From Micromonospora sp. AMSO31t (GTDB taxonomy: Bacteria; Actinomycetota; Actinomycetes; Mycobacteriales; Micromonosporaceae): DNA of 35,329 nucleotides. Under the pieces are notes generated by a model. That model made no database searches and was not told the DNA's origin. It saw only the letters and a list, made by a program, of their open reading frames with translations. The position numbers and the translations under genes were made by a program. The stretch spans positions 1 to 35,329 of the forward strand of contig NZ_WBKT01000051.1 of the NCBI RefSeq assembly GCF_008868175.1, read 5' to 3'. Positions 14,277 through 21,942 of the stretch are shown here, one piece after another. Within the stretch, counting starts at the first letter, position 1, and each line of letters opens with the position of its first letter.

Positions 14277-15368
14277 GTGGGTCGTAAACGTTTACAGGAG
14301 TCGGCCGACGGCCGGCCCACCGTCCACACCGTCGCGGCCCGCGCCGGTGTCTCCATCGCCTCCGCCTCGCGCGTGCTCAACGGCGTCGGCGGCAGCCCGG
14401 AGACGATCCGCAAGGTGCGCGAGGCGGCGGCCGAGGTCGGCTACGTGCCCAACGCCATCGCCCGCTCGCTCCAGTCGCAGCGCACCGGCCTCGTGGCGCT
14501 CGCCGTCGAGGACATCGGCAACCCGGTGTACGTCGAGATGATGCGCGCCATCGAATCCGTGGTGGCCGCGTCCGGGCGGCAGCTCCTGGTGCACGCCACC
14601 GGCGGGCGGATCGACAACGAGACGGCGCTGCTGCGCCGGCTGGCCCACCGCTACGTCGACGGGATGATCGTCTCGCCGATCCGGGTCACCGACGACCACC
14701 TCGCCGCGCTGGTCGACAGCCCGGTCCCGGTGGTCGTGGTCGGGCAACTCGCCGCCGACGCGCCGGTGGACAACGTCCGCACCGACTCGCGTACCGGCGT
14801 GGGGTTGGCCGTCGACCACCTGGTCGCGGCCGGGCGGCGGCGGATCGGCTTCGTCAACGGCCCGCTCGACACCGTGCCCGGCACGGCCCGCGACGCCGGC
14901 TTCCGGGCCGCCCTCACCCGGCACGGCATCGCGCTCGACGAGCGCCTCGTCGAGGTCGGCGACTTCCGGTACGCGGCCGGCCGGGCCGCCACCGAACGCC
15001 TCCTCGCCCGCGCCCACCCCGACGCGCTGGTCTGCGCCAACGACCTGATCGCCGTCGGCGCGCTGCACGCCCTGCTCGCCGCCGGCCGGCGCGTCCCCGA
15101 CGACGTGGCGCTGGTCGGCATGGACGACACCGAGCTGGCCCGGATGATGTTCCCGCAGCTCTCCAGCGTCTCCCTCGGCTCGGCCGAGCGCGGTCGCCGC
15201 GCCGCCGAACTGCTGCTCTCGCGCATCGCCGACTCGAGCCTGCCGCCGCGCCGCGAGCAGGTCGCCCCCAGCCTCGCCGTGCGCGCCTCCAGCGCCACGG
15301 CCCCGCTGACCGTTCCCGCGCCGGCCCCGCCGGCGCCCGCGCCGCGTACCCCGGAGGTGACGGCATGA
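14277..15368 (+). CDS. LacI-family transcriptional repressor of the operon
   Basis: A 363-residue repressor: N-terminal helix-turn-helix with VHTVAARAGVSIASASRVLNG (about residues 19-39), hinge VPNAIARSLQSQRTGLVAL, then a periplasmic-binding-protein-like sensor domain (MMRAIESVVAASGRQLLVHA, PDALVCANDLIAVGALHAL) that should bind a sugar or nucleoside-like inducer. The GTG at 14277 is preferred over the in-frame GTG at 14268 because GGAGG lies 8 nt before it and would overlap the earlier start. A perfect operator lies inside codons 3-7, so it very probably represses itself and the whole operon. The stop overlaps the next gene's ATG by 4 nt. The last ~25 residues are a Pro/Ala tail. Confidence 0.93.
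   Translation: MGRKRLQESADGRPTVHTVAARAGVSIASASRVLNGVGGSPETIRKVREAAAEVGYVPNAIARSLQSQRTGLVALAVEDIGNPVYVEMMRAIESVVAASGRQLLVHATGGRIDNETALLRRLAHRYVDGMIVSPIRVTDDHLAALVDSPVPVVVVGQLAADAPVDNVRTDSRTGVGLAVDHLVAAGRRRIGFVNGPLDTVPGTARDAGFRAALTRHGIALDERLVEVGDFRYAAGRAATERLLARAHPDALVCANDLIAVGALHALLAAGRRVPDDVALVGMDDTELARMMFPQLSSVSLGSAERGRRAAELLLSRIADSSLPPRREQVAPSLAVRASSATAPLTVPAPAPPAPAPRTPEVTA
14284..14295. promoter_or_regulatory. LacI-family operator O3 inside the repressor gene
   Basis: Perfect 12-bp palindrome GTAAACGTTTAC located in codons 3-7 of the repressor gene. It is the most symmetric of three sites; its centre is 43 nt past that of O2. A roadblock or looping role is likely. Confidence 0.75.
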
Positions 15369-16297
15369 CCACGGTGGCCGACCGGCCCGACGTCGCCCGC
15401 GCCGACGGGCCCCGCAGGGCGAGGTCCCGCTCCGACCGGCTGGGCATCTACCTGCTGCTGCTCCCGTCCCTGCTGCCCATCGTGGTGCTGTCGGTCTTCC
15501 CGCTGGTGCGGGGCATCTACCTGGGCTTCACCGACGCCCGCGCCGGCCGCAACGTCGAGATCAGCTTCACCGGGCTGGCCAACTACCGGGAGCTGCTCGG
15601 CGACGAGCTGTTCTGGAACTCGTTCAAGATCGGCCTGCTCTGGGCGGTCGGGGTGACCGTGCTCCAGTTCGTGCTCGCCCTCGGCCTCGCGCTGCTGCTC
15701 AACCAGCAACTGCGCTTCCGCGGCCTGGCCCGGGTGCTGGCCGTGGTGCCGTGGGCGATGCCCCCGGTGGTGGTCGGCATCCTGTGGAAGCTGGTCTACC
15801 ACCCGGACGCCGGCCTGCTGAACGAGTTCTTCCACCGGGTCGGCGCGGACGGACTGCGCACCAACTGGCTCGGCGACTTCAGCACGGCGCTGCCCGCGGT
15901 CATCCTCGTCGGCGTCTGGGCCGGCATGCCGCAGACCACCGTGGTGCTCCTCGCCGGCTTGCAGGGCGTGCCGCGCGAGCTGCACGAGGCCGCCGCCGTG
16001 GACGGCGCGAGCACCTGGCACCGGTTCCGCAACGTCACGCTGCCCGCCATCGCGCCGGTCGTCGTGGCCATCACCTCGCTGGACTTCATCTGGAACTTCA
16101 ACTCGTTCGGCCTGGTCTACGTGCTCACCGCGGGCGGGCCCGGCGGCAAGACCATGCTGCCGATGCTCTTCGCCTACGAGGAGGCGTTCCGCTACGGCAA
16201 CTACGGCTACGCCGCCGCCCTCGGCAACGTCATGGTCGTGATCATCGTGGCGCTGCTCGCGGTCTACCTGCGGCGCCGACTCCGGGAGGCGAACTGA
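15365..16297 (+). CDS. Sugar ABC transporter permease (MalF/UgpA type)
   Basis: A 310-residue inner-membrane permease with about six helices after a charged N-terminal tail. The EAA loop that docks the ATPase is ELHEAAAVDGASTWHRFRNVTLP (about residues 204-226), the signature of carbohydrate importers of the CUT1 class. The ATG overlaps the repressor stop by 4 nt and the second permease follows after 1 nt. With the second permease and the lipoprotein it forms an importer lacking its own ATPase gene; in actinomycetes a shared MsiK-type ATPase usually serves such systems. Confidence 0.93.
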   Translation: MTTVADRPDVARADGPRRARSRSDRLGIYLLLLPSLLPIVVLSVFPLVRGIYLGFTDARAGRNVEISFTGLANYRELLGDELFWNSFKIGLLWAVGVTVLQFVLALGLALLLNQQLRFRGLARVLAVVPWAMPPVVVGILWKLVYHPDAGLLNEFFHRVGADGLRTNWLGDFSTALPAVILVGVWAGMPQTTVVLLAGLQGVPRELHEAAAVDGASTWHRFRNVTLPAIAPVVVAITSLDFIWNFNSFGLVYVLTAGGPGGKTMLPMLFAYEEAFRYGNYGYAAALGNVMVVIIVALLAVYLRRRLREAN

Positions 16298-16298
16298 C

Positions 16299-17138
16299 AT
16301 GTTCGGAAAGCCGAGCCGCACGGGGCGGACCCTCCAGTACGTCGCGCTGACCGGCTACCTGATCTTCCTCGGGTTCCCGCTGGTCTGGCTGCTGTCCACC
16401 GCGTTCAAGCCGCCGCGCGAACTGGTGAAGCTGCACCCCACGCTCATCCCCAGCAACCCCACCGTGCAGAACTTCGTGCAGGCCTTCACCGAGCAGCAGC
16501 TCGGCCGCGCCGCGCTGAACAGCCTCCAGGTGTCGCTCGCCTCGGCGGTGCTCACCGTGCTGGTCGCGCTGCCCGCCTCGTACGCCCTCGCGCGGTTCCG
16601 GACCAAACTCGGCACCGTCGCGCTGGGCTGGGTGCTGCTGTCGCAGCTCTTCCCGTTCGTGCTGCTGATCATCCCGATCTTCCTCATCCTGCGGCAGGTC
16701 GGGCTGGCCAACACCCACGCCGGGCTCGTGCTCATCTACGTGGTCTGGGCGCTGCCGTTCGCCCTGTGGATGCTGCAGGGCTTCGTCCGCAACATCCCGC
16801 GCGAGCTGGAGGAGGCGGCCAGCGTCGACGGCGCCAGCCGCCTGCAGGTGCTGCGCCGGGTCGTCTTCCCGCTGCTCGCGCCGGGCATCGTGGCGACCGC
16901 GCTGTTCTCCTTCATCTCCGCCTGGAACGAGTTCTTCTTCGCGCTGGTGCTGGTCAAGACGCCCGAGCTGGCGACCCTGCCGGTCGCCCTGGCCCGGTTC
17001 GTCGGCATCGAGGGCACCGCCCGTCTGGGTCCCCTGGCGGCCGGTTCGCTGCTGGCCACCCTGCCGAGCCTGATCTTCTTCGCGGTCATGCAACGTCGCC
17101 TCTCGTCCGGGTCGCTCGCCGGCGCGGTCAAGGGCTGA
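16299..17138 (+). CDS. Sugar ABC transporter permease (MalG/UgpE type)
   Basis: A 279-residue second permease of the importer, six predicted helices. It has GFPLVWLLSTAFKPPREL near the N-terminus and the EAA loop ELEEAASVDGASRLQVLRRVVFP (about residues 168-190), and ends with the usual GSLAGAVKG tail of MalG-type permeases. It starts 1 nt after the first permease stop. A 37-nt gap with a strong ribosome site separates it from the binding-protein gene, which fits the need for more binding protein than permease. Confidence 0.93.
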   Translation: MFGKPSRTGRTLQYVALTGYLIFLGFPLVWLLSTAFKPPRELVKLHPTLIPSNPTVQNFVQAFTEQQLGRAALNSLQVSLASAVLTVLVALPASYALARFRTKLGTVALGWVLLSQLFPFVLLIIPIFLILRQVGLANTHAGLVLIYVVWALPFALWMLQGFVRNIPRELEEAASVDGASRLQVLRRVVFPLLAPGIVATALFSFISAWNEFFFALVLVKTPELATLPVALARFVGIEGTARLGPLAAGSLLATLPSLIFFAVMQRRLSSGSLAGAVKG

Positions 17139-17175
17139 CCACATCCCCCCAACCACCACCAAGGAGGAAACCCCC

Positions 17176-18471
17176 ATGCTCCGTAGCAGGTTCCGCCGAC
17201 TCGCCGCGGCCGCCGCGGTCGCGGTCGTCGGGCTCGGCGCCCTCACCGCGTGCGGTGACGGCGGCGGCGAGGACGAGAACTCGTCCGGCCCGGTCAAGCT
17301 GCGCTTCCTCAGCCTCGCCTGGCAGAAGGAGTCGCTCCAGGCCAACAAGGACCTGGTCGCCAAGTGGAACGCCGAGCACCCCGACATCCAGGTCGAGTAC
17401 GTCCAGGGCGACTGGAACTCGATCCACGACCAGCTCGTCACCTCGTTCGAGGGCGGCGACGTGGCCGACGTCGTGCACTACGAGGCCTCGGCCATCGGCG
17501 AGTTCAGCAAGCAGGGCTACCTGGCCGACGTCTCCAAGCTGCTGAGTGACGACTTCAAGGGCCAGATCGACCCGGGCGTCTGGGACACCGCCACCTTCGA
17601 CGGCAAGGTCACCGGCGTGCCGTTCCTGCTGGAGTCGCAGGTCGTCATCGCCAACAAGAAGCTGCTCGACGCCGCCGGGATCGCCGTCCCGCCCGCCGAC
17701 GGCGGCTGGACCTGGGACGAGTTCCAGGCCAACGCCCAGAAGCTCACCAAGCCCGGCCAGTACGGCGCCGCGTGGGCGCTCAAGTCGCCCACCAACCGGG
17801 TGCTGAACCTGGCACTCAACTACGACGGCAAGTTCTTCTACGGCGACGGCGGCAAGACCGAGGTCAAGGTCGGCGACGCGGAGAAGGAGGTGCCGAAGCG
17901 GATCCACGACATGCTCTACACGAGCAGGTCGGCCTCCCCGGAGGCGCTGGGCATGAGCGGCGCGGACACCCTGCCCGGCTTCTTCGGCGGCAAGTACGCG
18001 ATGCTCCCCGGCTCGGTCTCGCTGCGTCAGCAGATGGTCGAGCAGGCCCCGGCTGGCTTCGAGTGGGTGACCCTCCCGCCGATCAAGGGCCTCTCCGCCA
18101 AGCAGGCGGCCAACCCGCAGACCCTGTCCATCGCCGAGGACAGCAAGCACAAGAAGCAGGCCGCGCAGTTCCTGGAGTGGTTCCTCAACCCGACCAACAT
18201 GGCCGCCCTGGCCAAGGGTGACTGGCTCGTGCCCACCGGCAAGCAGGCCAACCAGGAGCTGGTCAAGCTCACGAACGGCAAGCAGGGCTGGGACGTCGCC
18301 GCGGACAGCGCCGCCGACCTGACCGTCGCACCGTTCCAGAAGGCCGACGGCTACCCGGAGTGGAAGACCAAGTACGCCACCCCGGCCCTCCAGCAGTACT
18401 TCGCCAACAAGATCACCCTGGACCAGCTCGGCACGCAGCTGGTCGACGGTGGCAAGCAGGTTCTGAGGTAA
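17176..18471 (+). CDS. Extracellular sugar-binding lipoprotein (CUT1 family)
   Basis: A 431-residue solute-binding protein that would capture the imported compound at the cell surface. The signal peptide ends in the lipobox LTAC with the lipidated Cys at residue 26, followed by an acidic Gly/Asp/Glu linker. The mature part has features of family-1 binding proteins: LRFLSLAWQKESLQANKDLV, HPDIQVEYVQGDWNS, GGWTWDEFQANAQKLT and GKYAMLPGS. The strong ribosome site AAGGAGG (17161-17167) suggests high expression. Unlike its neighbours it uses many Lys and Asn codons, which I read as normal for a surface-binding protein. The ligand is unknown; the gene context points to a glycosyl- or ribosyl-conjugate. 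Confidence 0.93.
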   Translation: MLRSRFRRLAAAAAVAVVGLGALTACGDGGGEDENSSGPVKLRFLSLAWQKESLQANKDLVAKWNAEHPDIQVEYVQGDWNSIHDQLVTSFEGGDVADVVHYEASAIGEFSKQGYLADVSKLLSDDFKGQIDPGVWDTATFDGKVTGVPFLLESQVVIANKKLLDAAGIAVPPADGGWTWDEFQANAQKLTKPGQYGAAWALKSPTNRVLNLALNYDGKFFYGDGGKTEVKVGDAEKEVPKRIHDMLYTSRSASPEALGMSGADTLPGFFGGKYAMLPGSVSLRQQMVEQAPAGFEWVTLPPIKGLSAKQAANPQTLSIAEDSKHKKQAAQFLEWFLNPTNMAALAKGDWLVPTGKQANQELVKLTNGKQGWDVAADSAADLTVAPFQKADGYPEWKTKYATPALQQYFANKITLDQLGTQLVDGGKQVLR

Positions 18472-18473
18472 CC

Positions 18474-19607
18474 ATGTCACTCTTGCTCGACACGTCGGTC
18501 GGTTGCCTGGTCGGCGCCGCGGTGGGCGACGCCCTCGGCGGGGCCACCGAGACGGCACTCCCGGAGCAGATCCGCGCCCGCTTCGGCGGCTGGGTCGAGG
18601 GGATCGTCCCCCCGTACCACGCCGACTGGGCCACCGCGCGGCCACTCGCGCCGTACCACAAGGGCGACGGGCACATCACCGACGACACGTTGATGACCCA
18701 CGCCCTGGTCCGGGCGTACGCGGCCAAGCGGGACCACCTCGACGCGTACGACGTGGTGGAACTGCTCGTCCCCGACCTGATCGAGCGGGTGGTGTACATC
18801 CCGGACCTGGAGCGGGAGGGGGTGACCTTCCACCGCCTGGCCGCGGCCGAGCGGTGGCTGGTCACCCGCCTGCACCACGCCCACGCCGACCCCCGCGAGG
18901 CGGGTGTGGGCAACATCGTCAACTGCGGCGCCGCCATGTACATGGCGCCGGTCGGCATCGTCAACGCCGGCGACCCGGCCGGGGCGTACGCCGAGGCCGT
19001 GGAGATCGCCGGGGCGCACCAGCACAGCTACGGGCGGGAGGCCGCAGCGGTGTTCGCCGCCGCGGTCGCCGCGGCCGCCACCCCCGGCGCGAGCGTCGAC
19101 GACGTCGTGGCCGCCGCCCTCGACCTGGCCCGCGACGGCACCCGCGCCGCCATCGACGCGGTGGTCAAGGAGGCCCGCGGGCACGACGACTGGAAGACCG
19201 CCATCCCGGCGCTGCGCGCCGCCGTGGCCCCCTACGACACCGTGGGGGAGGAGTACCGCAGCCCCGGCCTGGGCGCCCGCCGCCCGAGCCGGCTGCACGC
19301 CATCGAGGAGCTGCCCGCGGCGCTGGGCATGCTCGTGGTGGCCGGCGGCGACTACCGGGCGGCCGTGCTCGGCTCGGTCAACTACGGCCGGGACGCCGAC
19401 TCGACGGCCACCATGGCCGGCGCGATCGCCGGGGCGCTCGGCGGCGCGGCGGCCGTGCCGGCCGAGTGGTCGGAGGTGGTGGCGACCGCGTCCCGCACCG
19501 ACCTGGTCGAGCCCGCCCGGGTCCTCGCCGGGGTCGCCACCGAGGTCTTCGACCGCGACCGGGAGCGCTTCGCCCGGCGCGCCGAGCGGTTCGGCGGGCT
19601 GGCATGA
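18474..19607 (+). CDS. ADP-ribosylglycohydrolase-family enzyme 1
   Basis: A 377-residue all-helical hydrolase of the ADP-ribosylglycohydrolase (ARH/DraG) family, which cleaves N- or O-glycosidic bonds to ribose using two Mg ions. Both metal sites look intact: GHITDDTLMT (Asp70, Asp71) and NYGRDADSTATMAGAIAGA (Asp307, Asp309 and the neighbouring Ser/Thr), as well as the opening GAAVGDALGG. It starts 2 nt past the binding-protein stop and its stop overlaps enzyme 2 by 4 nt. In a sugar-import operon with a ribokinase it more likely cleaves a small ribosylated molecule than a protein modification; this is inferred from context. Confidence 0.88.
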   Translation: MSLLLDTSVGCLVGAAVGDALGGATETALPEQIRARFGGWVEGIVPPYHADWATARPLAPYHKGDGHITDDTLMTHALVRAYAAKRDHLDAYDVVELLVPDLIERVVYIPDLEREGVTFHRLAAAERWLVTRLHHAHADPREAGVGNIVNCGAAMYMAPVGIVNAGDPAGAYAEAVEIAGAHQHSYGREAAAVFAAAVAAAATPGASVDDVVAAALDLARDGTRAAIDAVVKEARGHDDWKTAIPALRAAVAPYDTVGEEYRSPGLGARRPSRLHAIEELPAALGMLVVAGGDYRAAVLGSVNYGRDADSTATMAGAIAGALGGAAAVPAEWSEVVATASRTDLVEPARVLAGVATEVFDRDRERFARRAERFGGLA

Positions 19608-21013
19608 GCGCTGCGGGCGCGACGGCCGCCGGCCGGCCGAGGGGGACGGCCGGCGGACTGCGCCTGACCTGGGTGCAGCCGGAGGACCTGCTGCCGCACG
19701 AGCTGGCCGCGAGCCGCGACGAGGGCCGCGACGTCACCGCCCTGGCCGAGCGCTGGGCGGCGGCCGGCGGCGACGTCACGGCCCCGGTCAGCGGCGCCTC
19801 GCCGGTGCCGGCCCCGCCGGCCCTGCGCGCCCTCGCCGTCGACCTGCTCGACGCCGCCGACGCGCTGCCCGGCCCGGACGCCGCCGACGAGCCGGACGAC
19901 CTCGACGGGGTCCGCAAGACCTGGCCGGGCGCCTGGGACCTGCCGACCACCGTCGAGCGGGACCGGCTGCACGGCGCCTGGCTCGGCCGGGCGGCCGGCT
20001 GCCTGCTCGGCAAGCCCGTGGAGAAGATCCCCCGCCACGGGATCCGCGAGATCCTCACCGCCACCGGCCGGTGGCCGCTGCGCGACTGGTTCACCGCGCA
20101 GGGGCTGCCGGCCGACGTGGCCGCCCGCTGGCCGTGGAACCGGCGCAGCGCCCCGACCAGCCTCGCCGAGAACATCGCCGGCATGCCCGAGGACGACGAC
20201 CTCAACTTCCCGCTGCTGGCGCTGCGCGTCCTGGAGACCCACGGACCCGGCTTCACCAGCGCCGACGTGGCCCAGGCCTGGCTGGACTGGCTGCCCGCCG
20301 GGCGGGTCTTCACCGCCGAGCGGGTCGCCTACCGCAACCTGCTGCTCGGCCTCACCCCGCCGGACACCGCCCGCCGGCACAACCCGTTCCGCGAGTGGAT
20401 CGGCGCGCAGATCCGCACCGACGTGTACGGCTGGACCAACCCCGGCCGCCCCGACCGGGCCGCCGAGGCCGCCTGGCGCGACGCGGCCGTGAGCCACGTC
20501 CGGGCCGGGGCGTACGGGGCGATCTGGGTGGCCGCCATGGCCGCGGCCGCGCCGGTAGCCGGCGACGTCGACGCGGTGCTGGACGCGGGCGAGTCGGTGC
20601 TGCCGCCGGGCAGCCGGTTCACCGCCGCCGTCCGCGAGGCGCGCGCCCTGGGTGCCGCCGGTGACGACTGGGAGAGCATCGTGGACACCCTCTACGCGCG
20701 GCACGGCCACCTGCACTGGGTGCACGTCCGCAACAACGCCGCCCTGGTCGCGGCGGCCCTCGCGTACGGGCGGGGCGACCTGGAACGGTCCATCTGCGCG
20801 GTGGTCGCCGGCGGCTGGGACACCGACTCCAACGGCGCCACCGTCGGCGCGGTCACCGGGGCGCTCACCGGCGTCGCCCGGCTGCCGGGGCGCTGGGTCG
20901 CGCCACTGCGCAACCGGCTGGCCAGCAGCATCGCCGGCTTCGACGGCATCGGCTTCGACACCCTCGCCGACCGCACCCTGGCCCTGGCTCGTTCCGCCGG
21001 GGGTGCCGCGTGA
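19604..21013 (+). CDS. ADP-ribosylglycohydrolase-family enzyme 2, with an N-terminal extension
   Basis: A 469-residue relative of the previous gene, only distantly similar to it. About 115 residues of extra sequence (Pro/Ala-rich with LRLTWVQPEDLLPHELAAS near the start) precede the catalytic domain, which begins RLHGAWLGRAAGCLLGKPVEK. The first metal motif reads GMPEDDDLNF (Asp197-199) in place of TDD; the second is GGWDTDSNGATVGAVTGAL (Asp406, Asp408, Ser409). The ATG overlaps the stop of enzyme 1 and its own stop overlaps the kinase start (GTGA). Two divergent ARH enzymes side by side suggest two successive or alternative glycosidic bonds in the substrate. The exact reaction is unknown. Confidence 0.88.
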   Translation: MSAAGATAAGRPRGTAGGLRLTWVQPEDLLPHELAASRDEGRDVTALAERWAAAGGDVTAPVSGASPVPAPPALRALAVDLLDAADALPGPDAADEPDDLDGVRKTWPGAWDLPTTVERDRLHGAWLGRAAGCLLGKPVEKIPRHGIREILTATGRWPLRDWFTAQGLPADVAARWPWNRRSAPTSLAENIAGMPEDDDLNFPLLALRVLETHGPGFTSADVAQAWLDWLPAGRVFTAERVAYRNLLLGLTPPDTARRHNPFREWIGAQIRTDVYGWTNPGRPDRAAEAAWRDAAVSHVRAGAYGAIWVAAMAAAAPVAGDVDAVLDAGESVLPPGSRFTAAVREARALGAAGDDWESIVDTLYARHGHLHWVHVRNNAALVAAALAYGRGDLERSICAVVAGGWDTDSNGATVGAVTGALTGVARLPGRWVAPLRNRLASSIAGFDGIGFDTLADRTLALARSAGGAA

Positions 21014-21942
21014 CGGCCCGGGTGGTGGTGGTCGGCAGCGCCAACCTGGACCTGGTGGTCACCGCGCCGCAGCTGCCCCGCCCCGGCGAGACGGTGCTCG
21101 GCGACGACTTCCGGATGGTGCCCGGCGGCAAGGGCGCCAACCAGGCGGTCGCCGCCGCCCGGGCCGGCGCGGACTGCGCCTTCGTGGGCGCGATCGGCGG
21201 CGACGGGTTCGGCGGGCTGCTGCGGGACAACCTGGCCGCGGCCGGCGTCGACGTCGTCGGCCTGCGCACCGTCAACGGGCCGTCCGGGGTCGCGCTCATC
21301 GCCGTGGACCACGCGGCGGAGAACTGCATCGTGGTCGCCCCCGGCGCGAACGGCGCGCTGACCCTCGACGACGCCGACCGTGACGCCGTGACGGCGGCCG
21401 GCGTGCTGCTGCTGCAACTGGAGGTGCCGCTGTCGGAGGTCACCCGGGCCGCCGGCTGGGCCCGCTCCGGCGGCGCGGCCGTGGTGCTCAACGCCGCCCC
21501 GGCCCGGCCGCTGCCCACCGAACTGCTCGACCTGGTCGACGTGCTGGTGGTCAACGAGCACGAGGCCGCCGTCGTCGCCGGGGTGTTCACCGACGAGCCG
21601 GCGGCCCTGCTCGACTCGCTGGTGGGCCTCGTGCCCCGGGTGGTGCTCACCCTCGGCGCGCGCGGCGCCGCCTACGCCGACCGGGACGGCGCCCGGGTCG
21701 AGGTGCCGGCCCCGAAGATCGACGCGGTGGACACCACGGCCGCCGGTGACGCGTTCACCGGGGCGCTCGCGGTCGCCCTGGCCGAACGCGGCGGGCTCAC
21801 CGGTGACACCGCCACCGCCGTGCTCCGCTGGGCGTGCGCCGCCGGCGCGGCCTGCGCCGAGCGCCCCGGCGCGTCCACCGCCCTGCCCGAGCGCGCCGCC
21901 ATCGACGCGCTGTCCGCCGCCACCTACGGAGGGGCCGAGTGA
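21010..21942 (+). CDS. Ribokinase-like PfkB-family carbohydrate kinase
   Basis: A 310-residue PfkB-superfamily kinase closest by pattern to ribokinase, phosphorylating a free sugar such as ribose with ATP. It opens with [13 protein letters not shown], has the substrate-loop motif [17 protein letters not shown] (about residues 38-54), [11 protein letters not shown], and the C-terminal signature [14 protein letters not shown] with catalytic base Asp247. The length equals that of normal ribokinases. The GTG start overlaps the previous stop by 4 nt. Placed directly after two ribosyl-hydrolase-like genes, it would trap the released ribose as ribose 5-phosphate. Other pentoses or nucleosides cannot be excluded. 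Confidence 0.9.
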   Translation: MTARVVVVGSANLDLVVTAPQLPRPGETVLGDDFRMVPGGKGANQAVAAARAGADCAFVGAIGGDGFGGLLRDNLAAAGVDVVGLRTVNGPSGVALIAVDHAAENCIVVAPGANGALTLDDADRDAVTAAGVLLLQLEVPLSEVTRAAGWARSGGAAVVLNAAPARPLPTELLDLVDVLVVNEHEAAVVAGVFTDEPAALLDSLVGLVPRVVLTLGARGAAYADRDGARVEVPAPKIDAVDTTAAGDAFTGALAVALAERGGLTGDTATAVLRWACAAGAACAERPGASTALPERAAIDALSAATYGGAE

